A stretch of 64,000 nt of DNA from Candidatus Celerinatantimonas neptuna (GCA_911810475.1 OU461276.1:3473501-3537500); one strand, 5' to 3'; counted from the stretch's first letter, positions 30,741-39,890 are shown. Notes: generated by a model from the sequence alone, not told the origin. Translations and numbers: made by a program.

Positions 30741-31451
30741 CTATTGTAACAACCAAACCTGAAATGATTTCCGTTGTGCTTTATTGGCTTTATTAAACCA
30801 GAATTTTAACATCTTAAATGGTGTATTTTCGGCTTTAGGATGAGTTGAATGATCCACGAGCCAAATACGAATCGCTTTACGTGTTGGTTTGTCGGCTTTG
30901 TTATACCAGAATTTCATCATCTGATATTCGTTGGTTTTGGCAATCTCTTTAGGAGCCGGCGCCGGGGCTTTATATCCATCGGTTGCCTCACCCATAAACC
31001 GTTTAATTTCGTTGATGTAACTCCGGGTTGGCTGGAATCCCTGTTTTAAAGGGAGCATTTGGGCCTGATAATCTACTTTTTCACCTTTACTGTTGACGAT
31101 GGTAAAAGTGGGATGATTGGCATATTTACTTGCATGCCGTTCTTCGTAAAAATGTCGACCTTTTAATTGTAACTTGGCATCTTTGGCAACTTTCATATCA
31201 ATAATTATCGGTTGAGAACGATACATATCAACTTCGCCATGTCGTCCAATATTTTGATTGTATCTGACAACAAATTGATGATGCCCTCCATCAACAGTTG
31301 CTTTAAAACTGTCGCCGAAAGAAGGCTTGTGAAGATCAACGTACATTATTTCAAATGAAGTGGGTACCTCAAAGGTGGCTGCTACAGCTGGAATTGCTGT
31401 TATTCCGATCAGAGCTGAACTGATCAACATAGCTTTTTTAGTTAAGCGCAT
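30741..31451 (-). CDS. YccT/DUF2057 family periplasmic protein with duplicated C-terminal motif
   Basis: A 236-residue exported protein. A signal peptide covers residues 1-25 (cleavage near AVAA-TFEVP). The body matches the YccT (DUF2057) family; the E. coli member, also called CsgI, affects curli assembly. E. coli YccT ends with one motif of the form LKYWFxxADPxTRxxFxxW; here it occurs twice, at 178-200 (begins MMKFWYNKADKPTRK) and 214-236 (begins MLKFWFNKANKAQRK), separated by a short linker. It lies 9 bases after priC, so the two are probably cotranscribed. Confidence 0.75.
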   Translation of the reverse strand: MRLTKKAMLISSALIGITAIPAVAATFEVPTSFEIMYVDLHKPSFGDSFKATVDGGHHQFVVRYNQNIGRHGEVDMYRSQPIIIDMKVAKDAKLQLKGRHFYEERHASKYANHPTFTIVNSKGEKVDYQAQMLPLKQGFQPTRSYINEIKRFMGEATDGYKAPAPAPKEIAKTNEYQMMKFWYNKADKPTRKAIRIWLVDHSTHPKAENTPFKMLKFWFNKANKAQRKSFQVWLLQ

Positions 31452-31460
31452 GAATCACTC

Positions 31461-32051
31461 CTAAAAGCGCGACTGTTTTTTAGAAAGTTGTTGTTCGATT
31501 TGCCAAGTTGCCTTTTGGCAACGGCCATAACGTTGTTTAAGTTCGAGTATCTGTTGTTGTAAGCGGGCAGACTGTTCCGTGTCATTTGATCGTTCAAGTG
31601 CATCCACTTGCTGAGCGATTCGCTTTGTCAGCCGCTGTTCAAATTCCCGTTGCTGGGCTAATTTAGCATAAAGTTCATTAATATTTCCCGAATTCGATAT
31701 TTTTTTTAACTGTTTTTGCCAATGCTCGATATTTGTTTTGACTTTATGCGGCTTTTCCAAACGAGTTAAGCAACGTTGTAACATGAGATATTTACCACAC
31801 AGGCGGTTGCAAAACAGTTGAATTAATTCCTGATCATTGGTTTTATTGATGAGTTTTTTGAGTTGACTAAATTCTGTTATAAGCTCATTTGCGTAATCGA
31901 TAAATTGGTCGCTAAGGCTGGTAAAACGTTCATCATCCTTACCTAAAATTTGATAGGCATGAAAATTCCCCTGGTGGTCCCAGTCGCAGGCTTGCTGTCG
32001 TAGTCGGGATAATTGGACTTCAAGTTGTGCGAGTTCTTTTTGTCCTATCAT
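31461..32051 (-). CDS. priC: Primosomal replication protein PriC family
   Basis: A 196-residue, strongly helical, charged protein. PriC helps reload DnaB at stalled forks. The C-terminal half LAQQREFEQRLTKRIAQQV then LKQRYGRCQKATWQIEQQL matches the E. coli PriC pattern of QHQDFERRL...RLARCRHALEKIENRL. It is slightly longer than E. coli PriC (175). Neighbourhood supports it: dinG upstream, rsmS close downstream. Sequence similarity is moderate, so the call depends partly on context. Confidence 0.75.
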   Translation of the reverse strand: MIGQKELAQLEVQLSRLRQQACDWDHQGNFHAYQILGKDDERFTSLSDQFIDYANELITEFSQLKKLINKTNDQELIQLFCNRLCGKYLMLQRCLTRLEKPHKVKTNIEHWQKQLKKISNSGNINELYAKLAQQREFEQRLTKRIAQQVDALERSNDTEQSARLQQQILELKQRYGRCQKATWQIEQQLSKKQSRF

Positions 32052-32181
32052 GGGCTCACTAATGCATTCATGCTTATTTTACCTAGTTTGATGGTTGAGT
32101 GCATAACTCAGTTCACTTTTACCAGGAGAACCGGTTTTATCCGAAGTTGAGTTTAATTATATGTTGTTGAGAATGAAGAAT

Positions 32182-34209
32182 CTATTCGCAGTGAAAATAG
32201 TTTATCTGATAATTTGGTAAAGCATTTAATAATTGTTTGCCATAACGGCGGGTTATGATCCTTGGGTCTAAAATTGAAATGACCCCCGAGTCGGATTCTT
32301 TTCGCATTAGACGTCCACAGCATTGAATTAATTTACGACTGGTTTGCGGCAAAGTGAGTTGTAAAAATGGATTTTGCCCTCTTGATTCGATGAGCTCAAC
32401 ATAACTTTGGGTAACCGGATCTGAAGGAACTGAAAAAGGTAATCGGGGGATGACCAGGTGATTAAGATAATCTCCGGGAAGGTCAATACCTTCACCAAAA
32501 CCAGTTGTTGCTATAAGCAATGCGGGTTGTTTTTGATCGATAGTGGTCCGATAACGCTCGAGTAATCTTTGATTGGATACTTCTCCCTGACAAAAGATAT
32601 TTGCACAATGGGTTTTAGCCAATAATGATCTGAGCTGTTCAACAAATACGTAAGAGGTACATAAGACCAACATGGCGCTTGTTTTATGATAATAGCGTTG
32701 AATATAAAGGCTGGTTTGTATAATAAATTGGTCACTATCTGGTTCGGGGAATTTGTGTGGAATATTAAGCGTGACATTTTTATAGTTAAATGGAGAAGGA
32801 ATTAAAAGTTGCTGTTCTTGATTTAGTCGATTTTTTAACCCGGTTTGCCAGAGGAAATAGTCAAAGCGGCCTAATGCCGATAATGTGGCAGAAAGAGCCG
32901 CGACTGAAAAAAAACGCTCCCATAAAATGGCCTGAAGTTTTGCTCCAACATCTAAAGGTGATGTGCATAAATAGGTGCTTTTTTCACTTTTTTCAAACCA
33001 ATATGCGTAGGGTGTCTGATCGTTCTCTCTTTGGCAGTGATAAAGCGTATTTTGTAAATTCTCTGCTAATAACTGAAACTGACCGACATGAGATAACCAA
33101 TTTTCTGCTTGTGCTTCGCGAATCTGTCCATCACCGGTGGCTTCTTGTAATTGCCCTGCCAATTGATCGAGTGCCCGGCACAATCGTTGACTGGTGGGTA
33201 AGTAGTTATGAGCCAAATCACTTAATGTCTTTGGCAGTTTACCGGGTGAAAACCTCAGAATATTTTCATTAAATTGTGATGAATGCAGCATCGTATAATC
33301 TTTGAACTTTCCGATAAGTTTCGTCAATTCGGCAATCGCATCCAGACACTGTAAGCGGGTATTGATGAATCCACCGCTGGTTAGTTTTTGGTTGACAGTC
33401 TTAATTAGAAGAATTAATTCAGCAAACTGTGTTTTTGTTCTGTGTAAAGGTAATTGATATAAACTCATCTCACGAGTGATATCTGCTAATAAGTGGGCTT
33501 CATCAATAATTAAAATGCAATCATCAGGCTCTGGTAATGCAATTCCACCACCGTGTTCTAAATCAGTGATGAGAAGACTGTGATTGGTCACAATGACCTG
33601 AGATTTTTGAATTTGTTGTCTGGCTTTTGTAAATGGACAATGCCGATGTCTTGGCAATTGAGCTTGACAACTGGAACTATCTGACTGGATTCTTTGCCAG
33701 ATATCATTTGGTATTGGAGTGGGCCAACTATCACGGTCACCCTGCCACTGATTATTTTGATGGGCATGCCATAATTGTCCAATGATCAGGCTCTGTTTAG
33801 TATTCAGGGTACTTAATGAAAGCCTTTTTAATTTATGCCAGCAGCAGTAGCGCCTTCTTCCTTTAGCTAGCGTAAATTGAAAATTCCCCTGATAGGCTTG
33901 ATGAACCAGGGGTAGCTCATGTTGAATTAATTGTTGCTGTAAGGCAACCGTAGCCGTACTGACAATTAATTTTTTATGAAATAACCGAGCCAATGGAATA
34001 GCAGCTAATAAATAAGCAAGTGATTTACCTGTCCCCGTGCCTGATTCTGCTAAGAGAATACGTTGCTGGCGATCTATATCACCGGCGATATTACGTGAGA
34101 TAGCTGCAATTAATTGCTTTTGTTCTACTCTCGAAATAAACCTGGGATTTTGTGATTTAAGTTGGCGGTAGCCGTCTTTAATTAGTTTTTTATGTTGCGA
34201 CGTTAACAT
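32182..34209 (-). CDS. dinG: DinG-type ATP-dependent DNA helicase
   Basis: XPD-like superfamily 2 helicase of 675 residues counted from ATG at 34209 (MLTSQHKKLIKDGYRQLKSQ); the open frame runs 38 codons further but those residues look non-family. It has Walker A ESGTGTGKSLAYLL, the DEAH box IIDEAHLL, a SATLSALGRFDYFL motif and the C-terminal QCCGRLMRKESDSGVI and YGKQLLNALPNYQ ends typical of DinG. The Fe-S cluster region has cysteines in RYCCW, SSSC and HRHCPF, but the third of the four E. coli ligands (the NRNC cysteine) is absent. Possibly the extra cysteine in YCCW compensates. Confidence 0.82.
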   Translation of the reverse strand: MLTSQHKKLIKDGYRQLKSQNPRFISRVEQKQLIAAISRNIAGDIDRQQRILLAESGTGTGKSLAYLLAAIPLARLFHKKLIVSTATVALQQQLIQHELPLVHQAYQGNFQFTLAKGRRRYCCWHKLKRLSLSTLNTKQSLIIGQLWHAHQNNQWQGDRDSWPTPIPNDIWQRIQSDSSSCQAQLPRHRHCPFTKARQQIQKSQVIVTNHSLLITDLEHGGGIALPEPDDCILIIDEAHLLADITREMSLYQLPLHRTKTQFAELILLIKTVNQKLTSGGFINTRLQCLDAIAELTKLIGKFKDYTMLHSSQFNENILRFSPGKLPKTLSDLAHNYLPTSQRLCRALDQLAGQLQEATGDGQIREAQAENWLSHVGQFQLLAENLQNTLYHCQRENDQTPYAYWFEKSEKSTYLCTSPLDVGAKLQAILWERFFSVAALSATLSALGRFDYFLWQTGLKNRLNQEQQLLIPSPFNYKNVTLNIPHKFPEPDSDQFIIQTSLYIQRYYHKTSAMLVLCTSYVFVEQLRSLLAKTHCANIFCQGEVSNQRLLERYRTTIDQKQPALLIATTGFGEGIDLPGDYLNHLVIPRLPFSVPSDPVTQSYVELIESRGQNPFLQLTLPQTSRKLIQCCGRLMRKESDSGVISILDPRIITRRYGKQLLNALPNYQINYFHCE

Positions 34210-34376
34210 TATTTCGCTATAAATAACCAGATAAAAGGATATTATCTGATGTTTTATCATAGATAAACGATAATTATCGACTAAAATTAAATTTTGATGA
34301 ATTATCTTTGTTAGCAATAGCATTATTGATATTGATACGCTATTAAAGGCACAGATTATTTATCGCACTATAAAAA

Positions 34377-34392
34377 TGTGATTTTTGTCACA
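34377..34392. promoter_or_regulatory. CRP-type binding site upstream of the porin
   Basis: TGTGA-N6-TCACA, both half-sites perfect (TGTGATTTTTGTCACA), preceded by AAA. It lies about 190 bases before the porin ATG and 168 bases before the divergent dinG start. Porins of this type are known CRP targets in related bacteria, so the porin is the likelier target. Confidence 0.7.
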
Positions 34393-34504
34393 CGTTTGTA
34401 GCTTATGTGATTTAAAGAAATTCGTTGTAAAATCGTATGGTTACGGAATTGGCAAAAAGTTCAATTTTTTATTGCGAAAGGAAAAATCCGGTGGTAGGCT
34501 CATT

Positions 34505-34530
34505 TCAGGCAGTTAGTGATAACTGCCTGA
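34505..34530 (+). promoter_or_regulatory. Stable hairpin in the porin 5' leader
   Basis: An 11-bp perfect stem TCAGGCAGTTA / TAACTGCCTGA closes on a 4-base GTGA loop. It ends 49 bases before the porin ATG. A highly expressed porin often has a structured leader for mRNA stability or small-RNA control; it could also be an attenuator, although no T-run follows. Confidence 0.6.
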
Positions 34531-34579
34531 CTGCGAATACTAAGGATTATGTGTTTAATTGCTTGAAAGGCACAAGACA

Positions 34580-35647
34580 ATGAAAAAAACTATTTTAGCT
34601 TTGGCGGTACCAGCCGCTTTATTGGTTGCCGGTACTGCAACAGCTGCCAATGTATATAAAACTGACACTCAGTCTGTTGATGTTTATGGCCACGTTGAAG
34701 TTGACTTAACTCATGCTGGTTCAGATACTTCTGATTCTGGTTCTCATACTGGTAAAAGTGGAACTGATGTACAGAATGATTTGAGCTCATATGGCCGCCT
34801 TGGCATGAAAGGTTCAACTAAAGTGACTGATAACATGACTGCGTTCGGTCGTGCAGAATGGAAGGTAGCTGGACAAAATAGCGATGGGGATCAATTTAGT
34901 ACCCGTTATATGTATATGGGGCTAGATTTTGGCGATGCCGGTAATGTTAAATTTGGCCAAGCTGCTGTTCCTCTGTATACCAATGTTATGAGCATCGTCG
35001 ATATATTTGATGAATGGGGTTATGAAGCTCAAGCTGATGTTTATGGCGGTTCGTCAACCCGTGTATCAAATCAAGTTATCTATTCTAATGACTTCGGCCC
35101 TGTAACATTCCAGGGTAGTTATCAGTTCCATGACGAATCTGGTACAGTTAACAAGAAAAACAATTACGGTACTGGAAGTAAGGTTCAAAACAGTGCATAT
35201 TCAGCGACTGTTTCTTATCACACCGGTGTTGGCTTGAATGTCCGTGCTGGTTATGCCCGTCAGAATTATGATGCTTCTGCTTCTAAAAACACTTGGGCAA
35301 TGGGCTTAGATTATACAATGAATAATCTATATTTAGCTGCATTGTATGATGGTTCTAAAGCAACAAACTCTTCTGATGTTGATTCCAATGTCGCAGGTTA
35401 TGATTTAGTGGCTGCTTACACTATGGGTAAAACTCGTGTTTACACAGGTTATGGTATCCAACGTCTGAGCGGTGATGCAATGACTGGTACTAAAACTGCT
35501 ATCAATGCATATAAATTGGGTGCAGAGTATAACTTTACTTCAAACTTCCTGTCATGGGTTGAATACCGTCATAACAATGGTTCTGCCGATGGAACTAATG
35601 GTTATGCACCAAACGAATTCGCTGTTAGTGGCGAATATAAATTCTAA
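34580..35647 (+). CDS. OmpU/OmpC-like general porin
   Basis: A 355-residue outer-membrane beta-barrel. A clear signal peptide MKKTILALAVPAALLVAGTATA (1-22) precedes the mature NVYKTDTQSVDVYGHVEVDL, and the protein ends in phenylalanine (GEYKF), as porins do. Alternating aromatic strands such as RYMYMGLDFGDAGNVKFGQ and SFxGSYQFHDE-like repeats fill the body. The start was placed at 34580 behind AAAGG rather than the upstream TTG. It has a CRP-type site, a leader hairpin and its own terminator, suggesting a strongly expressed single-gene unit. Confidence 0.93.
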   Translation: MKKTILALAVPAALLVAGTATAANVYKTDTQSVDVYGHVEVDLTHAGSDTSDSGSHTGKSGTDVQNDLSSYGRLGMKGSTKVTDNMTAFGRAEWKVAGQNSDGDQFSTRYMYMGLDFGDAGNVKFGQAAVPLYTNVMSIVDIFDEWGYEAQADVYGGSSTRVSNQVIYSNDFGPVTFQGSYQFHDESGTVNKKNNYGTGSKVQNSAYSATVSYHTGVGLNVRAGYARQNYDASASKNTWAMGLDYTMNNLYLAALYDGSKATNSSDVDSNVAGYDLVAAYTMGKTRVYTGYGIQRLSGDAMTGTKTAINAYKLGAEYNFTSNFLSWVEYRHNNGSADGTNGYAPNEFAVSGEYKF

Positions 35648-35672
35648 GTTAGTATTTAATACAGCTTTAGTT

Positions 35673-35699
35673 AAAAACCAGCCTTCGGGCTGGTTTTTT
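35673..35699 (+). terminator. Terminator of the porin gene
   Basis: An 11-bp stem AAAAACCAGCC / GGCTGGTTTTT closed by a UUCG tetraloop, then a T-run, 25 bases after the stop codon. Textbook Rho-independent terminator. Confidence 0.95.
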
Positions 35700-35738
35700 C
35701 ATTTTTAGCTGCTTATCAATGAATCATATTGCGTGAAA

Positions 35739-36314
35739 TCAACAATTTTTTAATTGCTGATAGGCTTTGCTAATTTGCTGAAATTTAACAGAGTTTCCTC
35801 CGCGATCAGGGTGATGATATAGAGCTAATTCACGATAACGTTTTCTGATTTGAGCCGGTGTCGCATCAAGGGGTAATTTAAGCATTTTTAATGCGGATGC
35901 TCTCTGTTTTATATTTGAAAACCTCCCCCAAAAGCTTTGTAGTAATTGCTGTACATCGTCTTTGTCTGTTTCATATAAGTTTTGCCAGTTTAAATAATAA
36001 TCACGAAGTGGATCTTCGAGTTGTAGTGTGTTAACTGATATGACTTTGTTGAAAAGTATTAATTGAATGGCTAATGGTGTAATTTCGATAGTATAGCTCT
36101 TTGTGAATAATAGATTTTGTAATTGGTAAAGTGAATTTGTGGTAATGAAATGCTGCCTGAATAACTGTAATTCATTTTCAGGCGTTTCAAATAAAACCAT
36201 GAATGGATGTTTTTTAATCATCTGGATGAGATGATATTCCTTGATAGGACTATCGCGCATTGCGAGTATTTTTAAAATGGTACTGTTGAGTGGATTACAA
36301 TTAATATTTTTCAT
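35739..36314 (-). CDS. DnaJ-related protein with C-terminal J domain
   Basis: A 191-residue protein. Residues 1-130 match the DNA-J-related domain (PF12339-type), with the opening NPLNSTILKIL and SPIKEYHLI pattern. Residues about 140-191 form a J domain, containing ALKMLKLPLDATPAQIRKRYRELAL and the HPD tripeptide (YHHPDRGG) needed to stimulate Hsp70 (DnaK) ATPase. A co-chaperone role is expected; the client is unknown. It may be cotranscribed with radD just upstream (93 bases). Confidence 0.85.
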   Translation of the reverse strand: MKNINCNPLNSTILKILAMRDSPIKEYHLIQMIKKHPFMVLFETPENELQLFRQHFITTNSLYQLQNLLFTKSYTIEITPLAIQLILFNKVISVNTLQLEDPLRDYYLNWQNLYETDKDDVQQLLQSFWGRFSNIKQRASALKMLKLPLDATPAQIRKRYRELALYHHPDRGGNSVKFQQISKAYQQLKNC

Positions 36315-36407
36315 TTAAAAATGATTTTGATGAATAGGGTATCTTAGAACCGGTTACTCATTCAAAATATAATCAGTAGAATTCATTATCTTCAGTATGG
36401 CAGCTTA

Positions 36408-38153
36408 TTAATTTAATTGGTAAGCCATTCTGAAATGTCCCTGATAATCGAAAATTCGTTCCTGAACTTTCCAATGATTATTTTGCTTTCGGGCAACAAC
36501 AAAATCGGGATGCCGAAAATTGTGTTGGTTTGCCATAATTAAATCAAGTTGATTCGTTTGGATCGGTTGTTGCCATTGACGGTGGGCAAAAATAGCGGTG
36601 AACCGATCGCGACCGGATAGCGCGTTGAAATTAAATCGCTCGGTGAGTTCAGCCCCATCTTCATCGAAATAGTGAATCAGCAGTTTTTGTTGCTGTTTTT
36701 CAAATAACATGCCACTGCAACGGATGATCATGGCATCTTTTAATGAAAGGGCTCGTTTAAGTAAATCATCGGGGTCGATTAATTGTTTATGGCAGTGTTG
36801 GCAAACACGTGCGGCAATGTCATTTTCACCGAGACAATCCGGACATTGCTTAAAGCGAAAACGGTAATCACATTGTTTAAGCTGATGATTATCTTCAATG
36901 GTTCCCTGACAACGCCGGCCATAATGTTCAATTAGTTCCCCCTGATTATCGAGTTTCCCCCAAAAAATATTGGCAAATCCACAAGCTGGGCACGGAACCT
37001 GAACCGGGACACTGTCTGAATCAGGTTTGGGTTGACCGATTTCAGGCTGAAAAATGTCAAAGCCATTGCCTGCATAATCAATGATCAAACAGTTGTCTTT
37101 CTCTGGCGCTAAACGTAACCCCCTTCCTATAATTTGTTGATAAAGACTTACCGATTCAGTCGGCCTTAATATGGCAATCATATCGACATGCGGTGCATCG
37201 AATCCAGTTGTCAAAACTGAAACATTAACCAGATATTTAATAGACTGGTTTTTAAATTGTTCAATGATCTGTTGCCGCTGCTTTTTCGGGGTGCTGGCGA
37301 TGATTAAACTGGCTGACTCTCCCTCGAGATATCCCATAATTTCCTGGGCGTGGTCGACTGTTGCCGCAAAAATCATCACGCCTTTTCGGTGGCTACTTAG
37401 CTGAATGACTTGTTTAATAATAGAGTGCGTGACTCGTTGTGAATGGACCAATAAATGGTTGACCGCTTGTTGCTCGAATAAGTGATTGTCTGTCTGGCAT
37501 TGATCAAAACGATATTCGGCAATCGGGGCGTCAAAAATTTTGGGCGGAGTTAAATAGCCTCTTCGAATTAGTGTTGATAGTGGCAATTCATACAGGCAGT
37601 GGCAAAATGCGGCATGAGTTGCCGGGCGAACAAACCCCCGATAATCGAACTGATAACACCATCCCTGATTTAATCGATAAGGTGTGGCGGTCAGCCCCAA
37701 CACTTTTAAATGTGGATTAAACTGCCTGAGATGTGTAAGCAGCCGTTGATACTGGCTCTGTTGATCATCACTCACCCGGTGGCATTCATCAATAATTACC
37801 AGGGAATAAAATCGGTTAAATTGGTCCAGATTTCGAATCATTGACTGAATACTGGTAAAGCAAACTTTGTCTTCAGTTTCTTTACGATTGAGCCCCGCAG
37901 AAAAGATAGAACATGTTAAGCCAAGTTGTGTAAATTTGGCGGCATTTTGCTCGACCAGTTCACTCACATGAGCAATCACTAATACCGGATGATGGGCCAG
38001 TCGAGTGAGTTCGGCAATGACTAAACTTTTACCAGCGCCTGTGGGCAAGACAATAATGGCCGATTCGCTACTTTTACGGAAGTGGTTAATAACTGAATGA
38101 ACAGCCTGCTGTTGGTAATCTCTGAGTTGATGCAATGCTAGTCGAATGATCAC
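36408..38153 (-). CDS. radD: RadD (YejH) DNA repair helicase-like ATPase
   Basis: A 581-residue superfamily 2 protein that matches E. coli RadD (586 aa) throughout. Walker A LPTGAGKS is at 36-43 and DECH at 122-125; TATPYR and the QQIIGRGLRLA motif VI follow. The C-terminal part carries cysteine pairs CPACGF and CPDCLGENDIAARVCQHC that likely bind zinc, and ends with HPDFVVARK and RIFDYQGHFRMAYQL as in RadD. RadD works with RecA in recombinational and radiation repair. Divergent from slyD with about 80 bases between starts. Confidence 0.95.
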   Translation of the reverse strand: MIIRLALHQLRDYQQQAVHSVINHFRKSSESAIIVLPTGAGKSLVIAELTRLAHHPVLVIAHVSELVEQNAAKFTQLGLTCSIFSAGLNRKETEDKVCFTSIQSMIRNLDQFNRFYSLVIIDECHRVSDDQQSQYQRLLTHLRQFNPHLKVLGLTATPYRLNQGWCYQFDYRGFVRPATHAAFCHCLYELPLSTLIRRGYLTPPKIFDAPIAEYRFDQCQTDNHLFEQQAVNHLLVHSQRVTHSIIKQVIQLSSHRKGVMIFAATVDHAQEIMGYLEGESASLIIASTPKKQRQQIIEQFKNQSIKYLVNVSVLTTGFDAPHVDMIAILRPTESVSLYQQIIGRGLRLAPEKDNCLIIDYAGNGFDIFQPEIGQPKPDSDSVPVQVPCPACGFANIFWGKLDNQGELIEHYGRRCQGTIEDNHQLKQCDYRFRFKQCPDCLGENDIAARVCQHCHKQLIDPDDLLKRALSLKDAMIIRCSGMLFEKQQQKLLIHYFDEDGAELTERFNFNALSGRDRFTAIFAHRQWQQPIQTNQLDLIMANQHNFRHPDFVVARKQNNHWKVQERIFDYQGHFRMAYQLN

Positions 38154-38232
38154 AAATTTAGCGACTATTCTAGCGATAAGGCTAAGATAACGCTACACTT
38201 TGGACTTTATATGCCAACGATGGTTAATTTTT

Positions 38233-38787
38233 ATGAAAATTGCAGAAAATAAAGTCGCGCTGATTCATTATACAGTTTCGGCACAGGGGACCGAATTAGA
38301 TAGTTCTAAAGGAAAAGAGCCACTTTCCTATATTGCTGGACAAGGCTTTTTAGTTCCAGGATTAGAAGAAGCGTTAATGGGTCATGAAGCCGGTGAAAAC
38401 CTTGATGTGGAAGTTAATGCCGATAAAGCTTATGGCCAACGTGATGAACATTTAATGCAATCTGTGCCACGCTCAATGTTTGAAGGAATTGAAGTTGAAT
38501 CTGGTATGCAGTTTCGTGCCAGTACCGATGCTGGTGAGCAAACGGTTATGGTACTCGAAGTCAATGATGACGAAGTTGTTGTTGATGGTAACCATCCTCT
38601 GGCGGGCATGGATTTATTTTTCAACGTTAGTATTGAAGATGTTCGGGATGCAACAGCTGAAGAATTGGAACACGGTCATGTTCACGGGCAGGGATGTTGT
38701 GGTGGACATGGTGAAGATTGCGATCATGATCACCAGGGCAAAGGCCAGTGTGGTAGTGATAGCTGTTGCTGCGGGCATGACCACTAA
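38233..38787 (+). CDS. slyD: FKBP-type peptidyl-prolyl isomerase SlyD
   Basis: A 184-residue prolyl isomerase and metallochaperone. The FKBP domain (residues 1-70 and about 130-150) shows MKIAENKVALIHYTV, GLEEALMGHEAGE and AYGQRDEHL, interrupted by the IF chaperone insert. From about residue 153 the tail is His/Cys rich (HVHGQGCCGGHGEDCDHDH and more), the nickel-binding region. ATG at 38233 was chosen over one 11 codons earlier to match SlyD N-termini. It supplies nickel to hydrogenase in E. coli. Confidence 0.93.
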   Translation: MKIAENKVALIHYTVSAQGTELDSSKGKEPLSYIAGQGFLVPGLEEALMGHEAGENLDVEVNADKAYGQRDEHLMQSVPRSMFEGIEVESGMQFRASTDAGEQTVMVLEVNDDEVVVDGNHPLAGMDLFFNVSIEDVRDATAEELEHGHVHGQGCCGGHGEDCDHDHQGKGQCGSDSCCCGHDH

Positions 38788-38839
38788 ACATTAAGTCTGT
38801 GGTTATCTCTTTTTAAGAGAACCGTTGATATTGATTGTG

Positions 38840-38859
38840 CCGCATCGTTTTGGATGCGG
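38840..38859 (+). terminator. Hairpin after slyD
   Basis: A 7-bp stem CCGCATC / GATGCGG with a 6-base loop, 52 bases after the slyD stop. The following sequence is only moderately T-rich, so it is a weak terminator candidate. Confidence 0.45.
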
Positions 38860-38960
38860 ACATGCTCTTATTATCTTTTTGATGAATAAAATCAATGCTG
38901 TATTAGTTCCGAATTATGTTTAATGCATCATTCATCCTGATAAGGAAAGGTTTTCCATCT

Positions 38961-38993
38961 CACCATTTAGTTAGCCTTGTGTGCTAAGTGGTG
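38961..38993. terminator. Hairpin between convergent slyD and EamA gene
   Basis: CACCATTTAG pairs with CTAAGTGGTG over 10 bp with one G-U on one strand, loop of 13 bases. It lies 40 bases beyond the minus-strand EamA stop and may terminate either transcript. Confidence 0.4.
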
Positions 38994-39032
38994 TTTATCC
39001 TTCCGCTGGTTATTCTTTGAGATCACTGTTAA

Positions 39033-39890
39033 TTATTTATGATGTTTTGCCCATAACTGATTCACATAGAGCGCTGCAACAATCATGACTCCACCAATGC
39101 TCAATCTTAGTATATTGGCATTGTGATTCCAGATTAGCAGATTAACAAGGATTCCTGCAGGAATGAGCAGGTTATTAGCAACAGCGAGAGCTCCAACATT
39201 CACCTGTGTTGCGCCTTTATTCCAGGCAAAATACCCTAATCCTGATGCAATAATGCCAAGATAGATAAGAATTACCCACTGCTTTGCATTTTGAGGTAAT
39301 TGATGGATATTACCTAATAGAGCAAATGCAATGACTGCGACAATTAAAGCACCAATAAAAAACCAGCCAAATATAGATTGTTGCGATATCTCTTTTCCGG
39401 TATGTGAAAGAATTCTTTTGTAAGCAACCTGACCAATTGCAAAGCTAAGGTTCGCGCCTTGTACCATAAGCAGTCCCCAGATAAATCCTTCATTTACATT
39501 GTGATAGCGTATTGCAATGGCTCCGAGAGTTGCCAGTGTTGCACAAACGAGAAAATGGCCGTTTAATCGTCTATCTAATAAATCGTTCACTAATGTAACA
39601 TAAACTGGCGTCATCACGGTAAACAGAAGAACTTCAGGAACAGTTAAAAATAGGAATGACTGATAGTAAAAACCATACATGACACCTAGTTGGATGGCCC
39701 CAATTCCCATCAGTTGTATAGCCAATTTAACCGGTGTTTTTCTGGGTTTGAGAAAAGGTAAAAAAACCAGTACAGCCAAAGCAATGCGGATTAAAACACA
39801 AAACCAGGCGTCGACATGACCCGCAAGATAAACACCTATTAAACTAAATGAAAAAGCCCATAGTAGGGTAACTAATATTAGTAAAAGCAT
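39033..39890 (-). CDS. DMT superfamily (EamA) transporter
   Basis: A 285-residue integral membrane protein with about ten hydrophobic helices and the two-fold EamA repeat: the first half begins LLLILVTLLWAFSFSLIGVYLA, the second GFIWGLLMVQGANLSFAIGQVAYKR. Conserved PxxxxL segments occur after helices 3 and 8 (TVMTPVYVTLVNDLL, ANNLLIPAGILVNLLIW). It resembles the carboxylate/amino acid/amine exporter branch, but substrate and direction cannot be inferred. Single gene, divergent from the unknown 81-aa gene. Confidence 0.85.
   Translation of the reverse strand: MLLLILVTLLWAFSFSLIGVYLAGHVDAWFCVLIRIALAVLVFLPFLKPRKTPVKLAIQLMGIGAIQLGVMYGFYYQSFLFLTVPEVLLFTVMTPVYVTLVNDLLDRRLNGHFLVCATLATLGAIAIRYHNVNEGFIWGLLMVQGANLSFAIGQVAYKRILSHTGKEISQQSIFGWFFIGALIVAVIAFALLGNIHQLPQNAKQWVILIYLGIIASGLGYFAWNKGATQVNVGALAVANNLLIPAGILVNLLIWNHNANILRLSIGGVMIVAALYVNQLWAKHHK

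Noticed and set aside
32125-32160. Partial resemblance (15 of 20) of TTATCCGAAGTTGAGTTTAA to the right end of the MITE-like element
   Set aside because: No matching left end is found in the neighbourhood, and such partial matches are expected by chance in AT-rich gaps.
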